The notes under the pieces: generated by a model
Told to the model about the DNA's origin: nothing
The model's input: only the letters and a program-made list of their open reading frames with translations
Database searches by the model: none
Assembly: GCA_035275065.1 (NCBI GenBank)
Contig: DATENM010000081.1
Location: forward strand, 1-64,000
Direction: 5' to 3'
DNA length: 64,000 nucleotides
Origin: Blastocatellia bacterium
GTDB lineage: Bacteria > Acidobacteriota > Blastocatellia > UBA7656
Program-made: the position numbers and the translations under genes
Shown here: in pieces, positions 17,531 through 26,188 of the stretch
How the letters are laid out: each line of letters opens with the position of its first letter
How positions within the stretch are numbered: the stretch's first letter is position 1

Positions 17531-17571
17531 GGGCCGGCGTGCTTCAGGGTTTCAGCGAGGCACGCCGGCCC
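17531..17571 (+). terminator. Intrinsic terminator of the peptide transcript
   Basis: GGGCCGGCGTGC (17531-17542) pairs perfectly with GCACGCCGGCCC (17560-17571), a 12-bp GC-rich stem with a 17-nt loop, followed by TGTTTCTCT. It starts nine bases after the stop of the 27-residue peptide and would isolate the short sigma-54 transcript from the downstream MFS gene. Confidence 0.8.
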
Positions 17572-17975
17572 TGTTTCTCTCTCGGGCCGCTGTCCCTACA
17601 AGCGCCCGATTTGTGTTCCAGCCCACTCTACTTTTCTCATGTAATCCATGCGCGTGTGAGCTAAGATACCAACGTCAACCCTGTGCTTGACATCCCTGAT
17701 CGGCCAGAGCCCTGGCCCGCGCCGGCAGCCCGACGACAGTCGCCCAGCATCCTCCAGGCATGTTGAACCCAATCAGACACGGCGACTCAGGGCTTGGCAC
17801 CTTCATAGTTACTATTGAAAAAGTCTGGCTGCGCCTTTACCCTTTGGGTAAGCCAAGGGTTCACAGTCCGCGCCGCCGCGTATTTCAAGATGAGAGCGAC
17901 AAACGTTATGCAAAGAGCACAGTCCCGATCCCTCGCCGCAGCGCCGAGTCGAAGGAGGGGCAGGTCGGCTTGAAA
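17572..17975. other. Intergenic leader before the MFS gene
   Basis: About 400 bp between the peptide terminator and the likely MFS start. It contains a small hairpin TTACCC-TTT-GGGTAA at 17837-17851. An open frame continues upstream of the MFS gene to 17760, but its residues lack transporter character. No further gene is supported; it probably carries the MFS promoter. Confidence 0.45.
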
Positions 17976-19256
17976 ATGATCAGGCTCGAACAGATCCGCC
18001 GGTTGTCGCTGCTCCAGCCGCTCACGGTGCGCAACTTCCGCTTCCTCTTCCTCGGCCATTGCGGCTCGATTCTCGGCGACCAGTTCTACATCATCGCCCT
18101 GCCGTGGCTGGTCTACAGCCTCACTGGCTCCAGCCTGATGCTCGGCACAGTGCTGCTGGTGGCGGGGGCCGTGCGCTCGACCTTCCTGTTAATGGGCGGG
18201 GCGCTGTCGGATCGCTTCTCGCCGCGCGTGCTGATGTTGACGGCCTATGGCATCGGCGCGCTGGTGACGAGCTTGACGGCATTGGCGGTTCATCTCAACC
18301 TCACCGAGCGCTGGCACCTGTTCCTGCTGGGGGGTTGCTTCGGGCTGGTCGAAGCGACTTTCTATCCGGCCTACCAGTCGGTGACGCCGCTGATCATCAG
18401 CCGCAAGCGCCTGGTCGCCGGCAATTCGCTGCTACGCAGCGCCGTGCGCTTGATGGGCATCATTGGCCCGGCGCTGGCCGGCATCGTTATCGGCAAGGAT
18501 GGTTTCACGGTTGCCTTCGCCTTCGACGCCGCATCGTTCGTCTTCGCCTTTATGATGATCGGCATGATTCGCATCGCACCACACGCCGAAACCAGCGAGT
18601 TCGGAGCGATGCCCGCCAGCGCCGCGCCGCGCCAACCCTTGCTGCGCAGCATCGGCGAAGGCTTTCGCTATGCGCGGCGCCACCGCGCCCTGCGTAGCTT
18701 GTTTGCCTATATGATCGGCTTCGAGTTCGCCGCCGCCGGCGCCAGCTATGTTGGGATGCCGGCGTTTGCGCGACTGCATTTCGGCGAGGAAGCCGGCGCG
18801 CGGGCACTCGGCGCGATGGCCTCGTCGCTGGCCGCTGGTCTGCTGATCGGCATGGTGCTGGCCGGCTCGATGAAGGCCTTTAAGCGCGAAGACCGGGTGA
18901 CGACGCTGATGACCGTATTGATGGCATGTTCGCTGACTTCGCTGGCCGTCGCTTCGACACTGGTGCCGGCCTGCATCTCGCTATTCGCTTTTGGCGTCGC
19001 CGGCGGCGCGGTCAGCATCATCATCCAGGCGCGCATGCAAATGTCTTCAGACAAGCGCATGCTCGGTCGCGTGATGAGCATTCTCATGCTCGGCAGTTCG
19101 CTGGCCGAGATGGCCGGCTTTGCGCTCGCCGGGATGCTCGCGGATATGAACCTGCGCCTGGTCTTTCTGGGTAGCGGCGTGGTGATGGCGATCACCTTGC
19201 TCGCCTGGGTGAGTACTCGCCGGCGCGCCCCTGAAGAAGTCAATGCCGAAGCATGA
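17976..19256 (+). CDS. MFS transporter (MFS_3/EntS-like exporter)
   Basis: A 426-residue protein with about twelve hydrophobic segments. The start VRNFRFLFLGHCGSILGDQF, followed by PWLVYSLTGSSLMLG and GGALSDRFSPR (the MFS loop 2-3 motif), fits the MFS_3 group of drug, siderophore and peptide effluxers. Start: AAGGAGG at 17952-17958 precedes TTG 17970 (11-base gap) and ATG 17976 (17-base gap), so either is possible. A longer frame from 17760 adds a non-membrane, Arg-rich stretch that looks spurious. It is the first gene after the sigma-54 peptide unit on the same strand and could export its product, but a terminator separates them, so the link is inference. Confidence 0.85.
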   Translation: MIRLEQIRRLSLLQPLTVRNFRFLFLGHCGSILGDQFYIIALPWLVYSLTGSSLMLGTVLLVAGAVRSTFLLMGGALSDRFSPRVLMLTAYGIGALVTSLTALAVHLNLTERWHLFLLGGCFGLVEATFYPAYQSVTPLIISRKRLVAGNSLLRSAVRLMGIIGPALAGIVIGKDGFTVAFAFDAASFVFAFMMIGMIRIAPHAETSEFGAMPASAAPRQPLLRSIGEGFRYARRHRALRSLFAYMIGFEFAAAGASYVGMPAFARLHFGEEAGARALGAMASSLAAGLLIGMVLAGSMKAFKREDRVTTLMTVLMACSLTSLAVASTLVPACISLFAFGVAGGAVSIIIQARMQMSSDKRMLGRVMSILMLGSSLAEMAGFALAGMLADMNLRLVFLGSGVVMAITLLAWVSTRRRAPEEVNAEA

Positions 19257-19433
19257 CTGCCGCCTCTGACTGTCCCTTTGCGAGGGTCGCCACTTCAGGT
19301 TGACAGAGATCACCCTCCTAAGCGATAAAACGATTTTGCAATTCACGAATGCAAATCGCCGGTTGCCTGTTGGCCTCCGTTCATCAACCGGCGTCTGAAC
19401 GAATCGGCAAGCAAACTAATAAACAAGGGTTGG

Positions 19434-21908
19434 GTGAAGGACATGGAAAACCTTTGGCAGGATCTTCGTTATGGCTTGCGGAGCCTGGGCCGTCAGCCCG
19501 GCTTCACCGTCATCGCCATCATTGCGCTAGCGCTCGGCACCGGCGCCAACACCGCCATCTTCAGCGCCGTCAACGCCATCTTGCTGCGCCCGCTTATCTA
19601 CGCCGCGCCCGAGCAACTCGTCATGGTCTGGGGCACCAATAGCCGCAGTAACGTGACGAAAGACGCCCTGTCGGTGCCGGACCTGATGGACTACCGCGAG
19701 CAGACGACGACGCTTGAGCAGGTCGCCGCCTACTCGCAAGCCGACTTCGATCTCACCCGCGGCGGCGAGCCGGTGCACATCCAGGGGGCGTTAGTCACGG
19801 CCAACTACTTCACGACGCTCGGCGTCCAGGCGCGCGTCGGGCGCACCTTCAGCGCCGGCGAAGACCAGTCGAGCGCGCCGCGCGTCGTCGTCCTCAGCGA
19901 CGCGCTGTGGCGAAGACAGTTCGGTGGCGACCTCGGCATCCTCGACCAGCCCATTCCGTTCAACAACGCCAGCTTCACTGTCGTCGGCATCATGCCGAAA
20001 GAGTTCCAGCCGATCAATCCCGGCGATGAGCTGTGGGCGCCGATAGCGCTCGATGGCGGCGACATCCTGCGCACGCCGCCGTTCGGCCCGCCGTCGATCA
20101 TGAAGATGCGCAGACTGCGCTTCGTCCCGGCCTTTGCGCGGCTCAAGCCCGGGGCGACGGTGGCGCAGGCGCAGAGCGAGCTGAGCGGCATCGCCCAGCA
20201 CAACGAAACGCTCTACCCGAACGAGAACGGCGGCATCGGCGTCAACCTCATTTCGATGCAGGAAGAGGTGGTCGGCAAGATCGGCAAGGCGCTGATCTTG
20301 TTGCTGCTGGCGGTCGGTGCGGTGCTGTTGATCGCCTGCGTCAACGTCGCCAATCTCTTGCTGGCCCGCGCCGCCGCACGGCAGAAAGAGATCGCCATAC
20401 GGACGGCGCTCGGCGCATCGCGGGGGCGCGTTGTCCGCCAGTTATTGACCGAAAGCGTTCTGCTGGGACTGGCGGGCGGTGTGGTCGGCCTGGGGCTGGC
20501 GTTCGCCGGCCTCAAGCTGCTGTTGTCGCTCAACCCGCCGAACATCCCGCGCCTGGCCGAGATCAACATTGACCTGCGCGTGCTCGGTTTCACGCTCGCC
20601 GTCTCTTTGTTGACCGGCTTGATCTTTGGCCTGGTGCCGGCCCTGCAAGCGTCGAAACCGAATCTCAACGAAACCTTAAAGGAAGGTGCTCGCGGCTCGT
20701 CGGCGGGTGGCAACCGCCAGCGCTTGCGCCGCGGTTTGATCGTCGTCGAGATGGTGCTGACGACCATGCTGTTGATCGTCACCGGCTTGATGATTAAGAG
20801 CTTCGCGTCGCTGCAAAAGGTTGATCCCGGATTCAACGCCGCAAACGTGTTGACCATGTGGATAGACCTGCCGCTCACCCGTTACGCTGAAGACAAGCAG
20901 ATCATCGGTTTTTTCAATCAGGCGTTCACGCGCTTGCAATCACTGCCCGGCGTCGAATCGGCGAGCGGCATCAGCAGCCTGCCGCTGACGACGACCTCGA
21001 TTGCTCGCCTGCGATTTACGGTGGACGGACGCCCGCCAGAATCGGCCAACGAGCGGCTGACGGCGAACTTTCGGGCGATCCAATTCAGTTACTTTAAGAC
21101 GCTGGGAATCGCCTTGCGCAGCGGCAGAACATTCACCGAAGCCGACGGCGAGCAGTCGCCGCCGGTCGCCATCATCAACGAATCTTTCAAGCGCAGCTTC
21201 TGGCCAGACGAAGACGCCATCGGCAAGCACATCACCATGCCGAGCGCCGGCAACGTCTCGCGCGAGATCGTTGGCGTCGTCAGCGACGTTAAGCACGCGG
21301 CGCTCGATGCCGATTCCGGCTGGGAGCTGTATCTGCCTTATCAGCAGAAACCCTTGAACGTCATGAACCTGGTGCTGCGCACGGCCGGCGACCCGGCCCG
21401 CCTGACCGCGAGCGCGCGGCAAGCGATTCTCGATGTTGATCCCGGCCAGCCCATTTATGACGTGAAGACGATGGACGAAGTGGTTAGCGATTCGCTGTCG
21501 CAACCGCGGCTTTACAGCGTGTTGCTCGGAGTCTTTGCGGCGGTGGCGCTCATACTCGCCGCCGTCGGCATCTATGGCGTGATGAGCAGCACCGTCAGCC
21601 AGCGCCGCCACGAGATCGGCATTCGCATGGCGCTCGGCGCGCAGCGCGGCGACATCTTGAAGATGATTGTCGGGCAGGGCATGAGCATGGCGCTGATCGG
21701 CGTAGCGGTCGGGGTCATCGCCGCCCTGTTGTTGAGTTACAGCGCCGCCTGGTTTGTCTCGGATCTGTTGTTTCAGGTTGGAGCGCGTGACCTGACGATC
21801 TTTGTCGTCGCCCCGCTTGTATTGGCCTTCCTGGCCTTTCTATCAATCTACGTCCCGGCGCACCGCGCCACGAAGGTAGACCCGATGGTCGCCTTACGCT
21901 ACGAATAA
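19434..21908 (+). CDS. ADOP-family orphan ABC transporter permease (FtsX/MacB-like)
   Basis: An 824-residue permease. It opens MENLWQDLRYGLRSLGRQPG, with first helix FTVIAIIALALGTGANTAIF, the signature of the Acidobacterial Duplicated Orphan Permease family. MacB-type periplasmic domains (near 60-250 and 490-660) alternate with two FtsX domains, giving about eight membrane helices; RRHEIGIRMALGAQRGDI and HRATKVDPMVALRYE close the second. No ATPase gene accompanies it, as usual for ADOPs. Family members are mechanotransmission-type permeases, but their substrates are largely unknown. The longest frame uses GTG 19434; ATG 19443 would begin exactly at the conserved MENLWQ and is equally likely. 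Confidence 0.92.
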   Translation: MKDMENLWQDLRYGLRSLGRQPGFTVIAIIALALGTGANTAIFSAVNAILLRPLIYAAPEQLVMVWGTNSRSNVTKDALSVPDLMDYREQTTTLEQVAAYSQADFDLTRGGEPVHIQGALVTANYFTTLGVQARVGRTFSAGEDQSSAPRVVVLSDALWRRQFGGDLGILDQPIPFNNASFTVVGIMPKEFQPINPGDELWAPIALDGGDILRTPPFGPPSIMKMRRLRFVPAFARLKPGATVAQAQSELSGIAQHNETLYPNENGGIGVNLISMQEEVVGKIGKALILLLLAVGAVLLIACVNVANLLLARAAARQKEIAIRTALGASRGRVVRQLLTESVLLGLAGGVVGLGLAFAGLKLLLSLNPPNIPRLAEINIDLRVLGFTLAVSLLTGLIFGLVPALQASKPNLNETLKEGARGSSAGGNRQRLRRGLIVVEMVLTTMLLIVTGLMIKSFASLQKVDPGFNAANVLTMWIDLPLTRYAEDKQIIGFFNQAFTRLQSLPGVESASGISSLPLTTTSIARLRFTVDGRPPESANERLTANFRAIQFSYFKTLGIALRSGRTFTEADGEQSPPVAIINESFKRSFWPDEDAIGKHITMPSAGNVSREIVGVVSDVKHAALDADSGWELYLPYQQKPLNVMNLVLRTAGDPARLTASARQAILDVDPGQPIYDVKTMDEVVSDSLSQPRLYSVLLGVFAAVALILAAVGIYGVMSSTVSQRRHEIGIRMALGAQRGDILKMIVGQGMSMALIGVAVGVIAALLLSYSAAWFVSDLLFQVGARDLTIFVVAPLVLAFLAFLSIYVPAHRATKVDPMVALRYE

Positions 21909-21910
21909 GA

Positions 21911-21968
21911 AGTGACAGGTGACGAGTGAATGTGGGCTTTCCTTTCTTGTCACTCGTCACCTGTCACT
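21911..21968. repeat. GTGAC-type inverted repeat between convergent genes
   Basis: AGTGACAGGTGACGAGTGA (21911-21929) and its exact reverse complement (21950-21968), 19-bp arms around a 20-bp loop. It fills the gap between the converging ADOP permease and histidine kinase genes and ends at the kinase stop codon, so it may act as a bidirectional terminator. Related GTGAC/GTGAT palindromes occur at 36415 and 54971. Confidence 0.85.
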
Positions 21969-23333
21969 CTATGCAGCGATGACCGACTTCGGCACGTAGC
22001 CGCGCACATCTATCGGCCAGATGGCTGTAAAGGTCGAGCCTTCGCCCGGCGCGCTCAGCACTTTGATCCTGCCGCCGAGCAATTCCACGAGCCGCCTGCT
22101 GATGGGTAATCCAAGACCTGTGCCGCCGCCATGGTGCGGGTTTGAAATGTTCACCTGCTGGAACTCTTCGAAGATGAGCGGGATCTGCTCCTCAGTGATT
22201 CCGATACCGGTGTCAGTCACTTCGACGCGCCACATCTCTTCGACATCTCTCGCCGCGCGGATCACCACCGCGCCGCCCGGCGGCGTGAATTTGATCGCAT
22301 TGGAAGCGAAGTTCGTCACCACCTGCGCGACCTTGGTGGGGTCGCTTAAAATCTTCGGCAGATCGCCGGCGACATCGCAGCGCAGCTCGACGCCTTTGTC
22401 ACTGGCGGTCTGCCTGAGGCCGGCGGCGATGGCGTCGATCAGCTCGGCGGCGTCGAACTCTTGCAGCTTGATCTGCATGCGCCGCGCTTGCAGCCGCGAC
22501 AGGTCGAGCAGGTCGTTGACCAGGCGGATCAACATCTGCGTAGACTTCTCGATACGCCCGACGGTCTCGCGCTGGCGCGGCCCGAGCGGCTCGCTCTGGT
22601 CGCGGCTTAAAAGCATCAACAGCCCGGTCAGCGCGTTGAGCGGCGTGCGGACTTCGTGGGCGATGGTCGAGATGAAGCGCGATTTCATCTCGTCCACATG
22701 GCGCAGCTTTTCGTTTGCCTCTTGCAGGTCGTGATTGGCCCGCTCCAGCTCGTGACGGCTGCGCGTCAGCTCGGCCAGCACCCGCACCAGCTCGCTATTC
22801 TGCGCCTGTAGCTCTTCGACCATGCTGGTTTCGCTGGCCGAAAAGAAGCGCTTGCGAATCTCATCTATGGGGCGCATCGCCCGCTGAAAATCGTCGAACC
22901 ACTTGACGGTTTCGATGCGCGTGCCTTTGCCCGAGGCTGAATGAACCCGGAACTCGTCCATCAAGCGCTGCGAGCCGGCGAGGCCCTTGCCGAGGCCGGT
23001 CTTGGATTGAAAACTGCCCGAAAGAATCTGCTCAACGTCATCAATGCCCGGCCCGTTGTCTTCGCAGATCATCTCCATGCCGCGCCGCTCGCCATGCTCG
23101 ACCAGCGACACGCTGATGCTGCCGGTCTGCGCGTATTCGTAGATGTTGCGCGTCAGCTCGGAAGCGACCGTCGCCAGTTTGATCTGCGTGACGTTATCAA
23201 ACCCCAGCTCGCGCGCCGTCAAGCGGACACGGTCGCGGACGCGCGGCAGGTCGCTCTCGCGGCGGATGAAGATCGTGCCGATCAATTCGCGCCGCGTTGC
23301 ACCGGAAGTGCTATCGAATATCTCTGCCGTCAC
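21969..23333 (-). CDS. Hybrid sensor histidine kinase with N-terminal RsbT/RsbW-like ATPase domain
   Basis: A 454-residue protein. Residues ~15-140 form an RsbT/RsbW-type ATP-binding domain (ELTRNIYEYAQ, DNGPGIDD, GLGKGLAGSQRLMDEF). A coiled coil follows near 175-215, then HisKA with the phospho-acceptor H226 in HEVRTPLNALTG, and a HATPase_c domain (FASNAIKFTP, DTGIGITEEQI, GGGTGLGL). It has no membrane segment, so it is cytosolic. The GTG start at 23333 overlaps the stop of the upstream phosphatase gene as GTGA, showing translational coupling; a longer frame to 23405 is less likely. As last gene of the stressosome cluster it could pass the stressosome signal to a response regulator, but none is adjacent. 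Confidence 0.9.
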   Translation of the reverse strand: MTAEIFDSTSGATRRELIGTIFIRRESDLPRVRDRVRLTARELGFDNVTQIKLATVASELTRNIYEYAQTGSISVSLVEHGERRGMEMICEDNGPGIDDVEQILSGSFQSKTGLGKGLAGSQRLMDEFRVHSASGKGTRIETVKWFDDFQRAMRPIDEIRKRFFSASETSMVEELQAQNSELVRVLAELTRSRHELERANHDLQEANEKLRHVDEMKSRFISTIAHEVRTPLNALTGLLMLLSRDQSEPLGPRQRETVGRIEKSTQMLIRLVNDLLDLSRLQARRMQIKLQEFDAAELIDAIAAGLRQTASDKGVELRCDVAGDLPKILSDPTKVAQVVTNFASNAIKFTPPGGAVVIRAARDVEEMWRVEVTDTGIGITEEQIPLIFEEFQQVNISNPHHGGGTGLGLPISRRLVELLGGRIKVLSAPGEGSTFTAIWPIDVRGYVPKSVIAA

Positions 23334-24382
23334 GATTGCAGCCTCCCACAGAGGATCGTCGCGTCGTCGTTGGGGCGCGAAAAATCGCGCATCACCGTCG
23401 CGCAAAACAGTTGCGGGTGCAGCCCGAACAGGCCCGGATAGTTGTCCGGCTCCCAGCGCTCGGAAATGCCGTCGGTTGCCATGATCAAGGTCGCCACTTT
23501 CGGCATATGCTCTTTAAAGACTTTCACGCGATCCAGCCGCGAGCCGAGCGTGCCGTTGAGCGAGATGAAGCGCAGCCGCTCGCGCCCACCGATCACACGG
23601 ATGTCGGTGTTGCCGACGCCTGCATACTCAATCGTTCCCGCCGCGCGGTCAATCGCCGCCAATCCCATGACCGCGCCGCGCATCTGGCGTAGGGCTTCGT
23701 GCGCTTCCCAGATGATGGCTTCGACGGACCGTTCCAGGTTTCTGTCAATCGCCGTGATGGCGGCGCGCGCCGATTCGCAGGCGGCTTCGCCATGCCCCAG
23801 ACCATCGATCACCGCCACCAGCAAGCGATTGTCTATCGAGCGCACCACATACGCGTCGCCGTTATCGATGTGGCCTTCGAGGGGCCGCGTCATCGTCCCC
23901 CAGATGCCCTGAGCCGCTTGCGGCGCCTGGTCTTCACGATTGACCCGCTTGCGAAAAACAATCGCCGTACCGTGCGTCGTCCGCCCATACATCGGCAGCC
24001 GGCGGGTGACACTGTCGAGCGCCGAGTAGATGTAAAACTCATCGCTCATGCGCTTGATCGCGCCGAGCCCCGCGCCCAGCGAGCCGGTCGTCGAATAGCC
24101 GTCGCTGATTGCCGTGGCGGTGTCTTCGATGCCCGGCCCTTTGTCGAGGTAGATGATTTCGATGCCGCGCGGCTCAAGGCGCTGGTCGGCGGCGGCGAAA
24201 TAGATGCGCCCGGTGCCGCGCGCGAACTTCAGCGCGTTCGAGCCTAGCTCTTTGACGACTAATTCAATCTCGGCGAGTTGCAGCTCGCTTAAGCCAATTT
24301 CGGCGGCGAGGCGGTTGATGTGGCGACGCGCCAGCCCGACCTGGGCTTCGTGGGTCAGCGGTATCGAATCGAATTGCTTCAT
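23330..24382 (-). CDS. ATPase domain-SpoIIE phosphatase fusion (RsbX-like)
   Basis: A 350-residue protein. Residues ~1-130 are an RsbW/RsbT-like HATPase domain (ELGSNALKFA, DKGPGIED, GSLGAGLGAIKRM). Residues ~160-350 are a PP2C/SpoIIE-type phosphatase (GDAYVVRSIDNRLLVAVIDG, then DGLGHGEAA, and near the end LIMATDGIS and PNDDATILC) with the metal-binding aspartates present. In stressosome operons the last phosphatase (RsbX) resets the system by dephosphorylating RsbR and RsbS. Here that phosphatase carries its own kinase-like domain. ATG 24382 lies four bases after the stop of the RsbT-like gene; the longer frame to 24454 overlaps that gene and is rejected. Confidence 0.9.
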   Translation of the reverse strand: MKQFDSIPLTHEAQVGLARRHINRLAAEIGLSELQLAEIELVVKELGSNALKFARGTGRIYFAAADQRLEPRGIEIIYLDKGPGIEDTATAISDGYSTTGSLGAGLGAIKRMSDEFYIYSALDSVTRRLPMYGRTTHGTAIVFRKRVNREDQAPQAAQGIWGTMTRPLEGHIDNGDAYVVRSIDNRLLVAVIDGLGHGEAACESARAAITAIDRNLERSVEAIIWEAHEALRQMRGAVMGLAAIDRAAGTIEYAGVGNTDIRVIGGRERLRFISLNGTLGSRLDRVKVFKEHMPKVATLIMATDGISERWEPDNYPGLFGLHPQLFCATVMRDFSRPNDDATILCGRLQS

Positions 24383-24386
24383 CGTG

Positions 24387-24788
24387 CTAAAGCCATTTGG
24401 TAATCGTGACGACGGTGCCACGGCCCACGTCCGATGTGATCTCGAACTCGTCAACCAGACGGCGCGCGCCCGGCAAGCCTTTGCCTAATCCGCGCCCGCT
24501 GGTATAGCCGTCTTTCATGGCAAGCTCGATGTCCGGGATGCCCTGCCCCTCGTCTTCAAAGCGCAGGCGCAGGCCGCGCCGGCCTTCGCGGTTGACCGTC
24601 GCGATGTTGGCAAAACCGCGCCCGGCATAATGGACGATGTTGCGGCCCAGCTCGCTTGCGGCGGTCACCAGCCTGACCTGGTCGGTATGGCCGAAGCCAA
24701 GCGCCGCGGCGCGCTCGCGCACCGCGCGTCGCAGGGTCACCAGGTCATCGCTTGTGGCGACCGCAATGCGCTCAGCCGGCGGCGGCAT
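24387..24788 (-). CDS. rsbT: RsbT-like serine/threonine switch kinase
   Basis: A 133-residue single-domain GHKL ATPase with N-box ELGRNIVHYAGRG, G1 box DEGQGIPD and G2 box GRGLGKGLPGARRLVDEF. This is the RsbT arrangement, in which the kinase phosphorylates RsbS and RsbR and is then released to act on a downstream partner. It overlaps the STAS gene by 17 bp and precedes the ATPase-SpoIIE fusion by four bases, matching the rsbR-rsbS-rsbT-rsbX order. The partner it activates after release is not encoded as a classic RsbU; the histidine kinase downstream is the best candidate. Confidence 0.92.
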   Translation of the reverse strand: MPPPAERIAVATSDDLVTLRRAVRERAAALGFGHTDQVRLVTAASELGRNIVHYAGRGFANIATVNREGRRGLRLRFEDEGQGIPDIELAMKDGYTSGRGLGKGLPGARRLVDEFEITSDVGRGTVVTITKWL

Positions 24789-25185
24789 TTTCCTTCGTGC
24801 CGTAGAGGTGCCGCCGCTGCTTGTCGCGCATGCGCTCCTTCAGTATGCGCATGCCATCGTCCACGTCGAGCGCCGTCGAAACGCCTTTCAGTTCAAGCCC
24901 CAGCTCGACCAGGGTGATGGCGACCGCCGGCTGCATGCCGACGACAACCGTTTCGGCGTCCATGATCGAAGCCATCGCCGCGACATCGCTCAGCATGCGC
25001 CCGGTGAACGAATCAACCATCTCCAGCAGCGAGATATCGATCAACAGGGCGTGCGCGCCTGTGCGTTCGATCTGTTCCAGGGCGCGCTGCTGCATCTCGA
25101 TAACCGTGCGGTCATCGATGTCGGATTGGATGGAGACGATCAGCACGTCGCCGACTTTAAGAATGGGCACCTTGAACGCGTTCAT
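24772..25185 (-). CDS. rsbS: RsbS-like STAS-domain stressosome protein
   Basis: A 137-residue STAS protein. It begins MNAFKVPILKVGDVLIVSIQ, typical of RsbS, and the conserved phosphorylation site is S59 in EMVDSFTGRMLSD. RsbS forms the stressosome core with RsbR and traps RsbT until it is phosphorylated. A ~20-residue C-terminal extension (ERMRDKQRRHLYGTKENAAA) is longer than in Bacillus RsbS. ATG 25185 starts the conserved fold; an upstream frame to 25218 adds only basic residues. It overlaps rsbR by 29 bp and rsbT by 17 bp, so the three are translationally coupled. Confidence 0.92.
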   Translation of the reverse strand: MNAFKVPILKVGDVLIVSIQSDIDDRTVIEMQQRALEQIERTGAHALLIDISLLEMVDSFTGRMLSDVAAMASIMDAETVVVGMQPAVAITLVELGLELKGVSTALDVDDGMRILKERMRDKQRRHLYGTKENAAAG

Positions 25186-26188
25186 CGCTATCCCCCTTTT
25201 CCGTGCCCGTCTCGGCATCGGCAGTCGAGTTGATGGCGATGACCCGCTGCCGTGTCAGCTCGAACGCCAGCCGTATGCCATCGCTCAACTGGTTGCGCGT
25301 GATGATTCCGGAAAGGTCTATGCCGAGGTGAACAATCGTCTGCGCGATGGCCGGGCCGACGCCGGTGATGATGCAGGTCGAGCCGAGCAGGCGCACGGCG
25401 GTGACGGTTTTAATCAGATAATTAGCGACCTGCGTGTCCACGGTCGGCACGCCGGTGATGTCGAGAATGGCAATCTCGGCGCGCGACTTGACGATGCGCT
25501 CAAGCAGCCGCTCCATCATCAACTGCGTGCGGCGGCTGTCGAGCGTGCCAATCAGCGGCAGACAGATGATGCGATCCCAGATTTGCACGACTGGCGTCGA
25601 TAGCTCCAGCATATCCTGTTGCTGCTGACGGATGACGCGCTCGCGGTTCTTGATCGTCGAAACGAAGATGAATGAGCCGAGCTTGTCGAGCGCCCTCGAT
25701 ATCTTGCTGACCTCGCTCAACAGCAGCTCCGGGTCGGCCTTGTACTCATCGCTCAGGAAAGGCAGCAAGGTTTCTTTCAGGCTGAAAACATAAAACGCCG
25801 TTTCGGATGGGCTGAAAGCCTGAGCGGCGCGCGCTTCCGAGATTTCCAGCAGCAGTCGGCGAATGGCGTTGAACTCTTTGCCGCGCATCTCTTCGACGTT
25901 CGAGTTGGCGATGGCGGTGATGAAGGCGCGCAGAAAAGTCTGTGAATCGCTGCGCAGTTCTTCGCCGCTAATCAACGTCTCGCGGAAGTCCGACGATTGC
26001 ACGCGGTTTTCGACCCAGGCTTCGAGTATTTCGTTCTCGCGTTCGGTGAGCAACTGGATGGTGCGCGGGTCTGGTGTGTTAGCGGAGGTTTGATGGTCAG
26101 ATGGCAAAGTAGCAACCTCTTCAAATTGAGGATCACGATTCTTTCGCGCTTCGTTCGCGCATCTCGGCGACTCGGCTGCGGCGCCCAT
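25157..26188 (-). CDS. rsbR: RsbR-like stressosome sensor (N-terminal globin-like domain plus STAS)
   Basis: About 343 residues. The N-terminal half is helical (RTIQLLTERENEILEAWVEN, then LSGEELRSDSQTFLRAF and similar), typical of the RsbRD/globin-like sensor. A coiled linker with NRERVIRQQQQDMLELSTPV leads to a C-terminal STAS domain. The STAS phosphosite region ILDITGVPTVDTQVANYLIK keeps the threonine found in RsbR. The sensor half gives no hint of the ligand. The start is uncertain: ATG 26188 is used here, a longer frame opens at 26221, and TTG 26107 with GAGG eight bases upstream may be the true start, since the conserved helix begins soon after. Confidence 0.88.
   Translation of the reverse strand: MGAAAESPRCANEARKNRDPQFEEVATLPSDHQTSANTPDPRTIQLLTERENEILEAWVENRVQSSDFRETLISGEELRSDSQTFLRAFITAIANSNVEEMRGKEFNAIRRLLLEISEARAAQAFSPSETAFYVFSLKETLLPFLSDEYKADPELLLSEVSKISRALDKLGSFIFVSTIKNRERVIRQQQQDMLELSTPVVQIWDRIICLPLIGTLDSRRTQLMMERLLERIVKSRAEIAILDITGVPTVDTQVANYLIKTVTAVRLLGSTCIITGVGPAIAQTIVHLGIDLSGIITRNQLSDGIRLAFELTRQRVIAINSTADAETGTEKGDSDERVQGAHS

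Noticed and set aside
17760..17975. N-terminal extension of the MFS gene
   Set aside because: The 72 residues are basic and non-membrane; conserved MFS sequence and a ribosome-binding site begin near 17952-17976.
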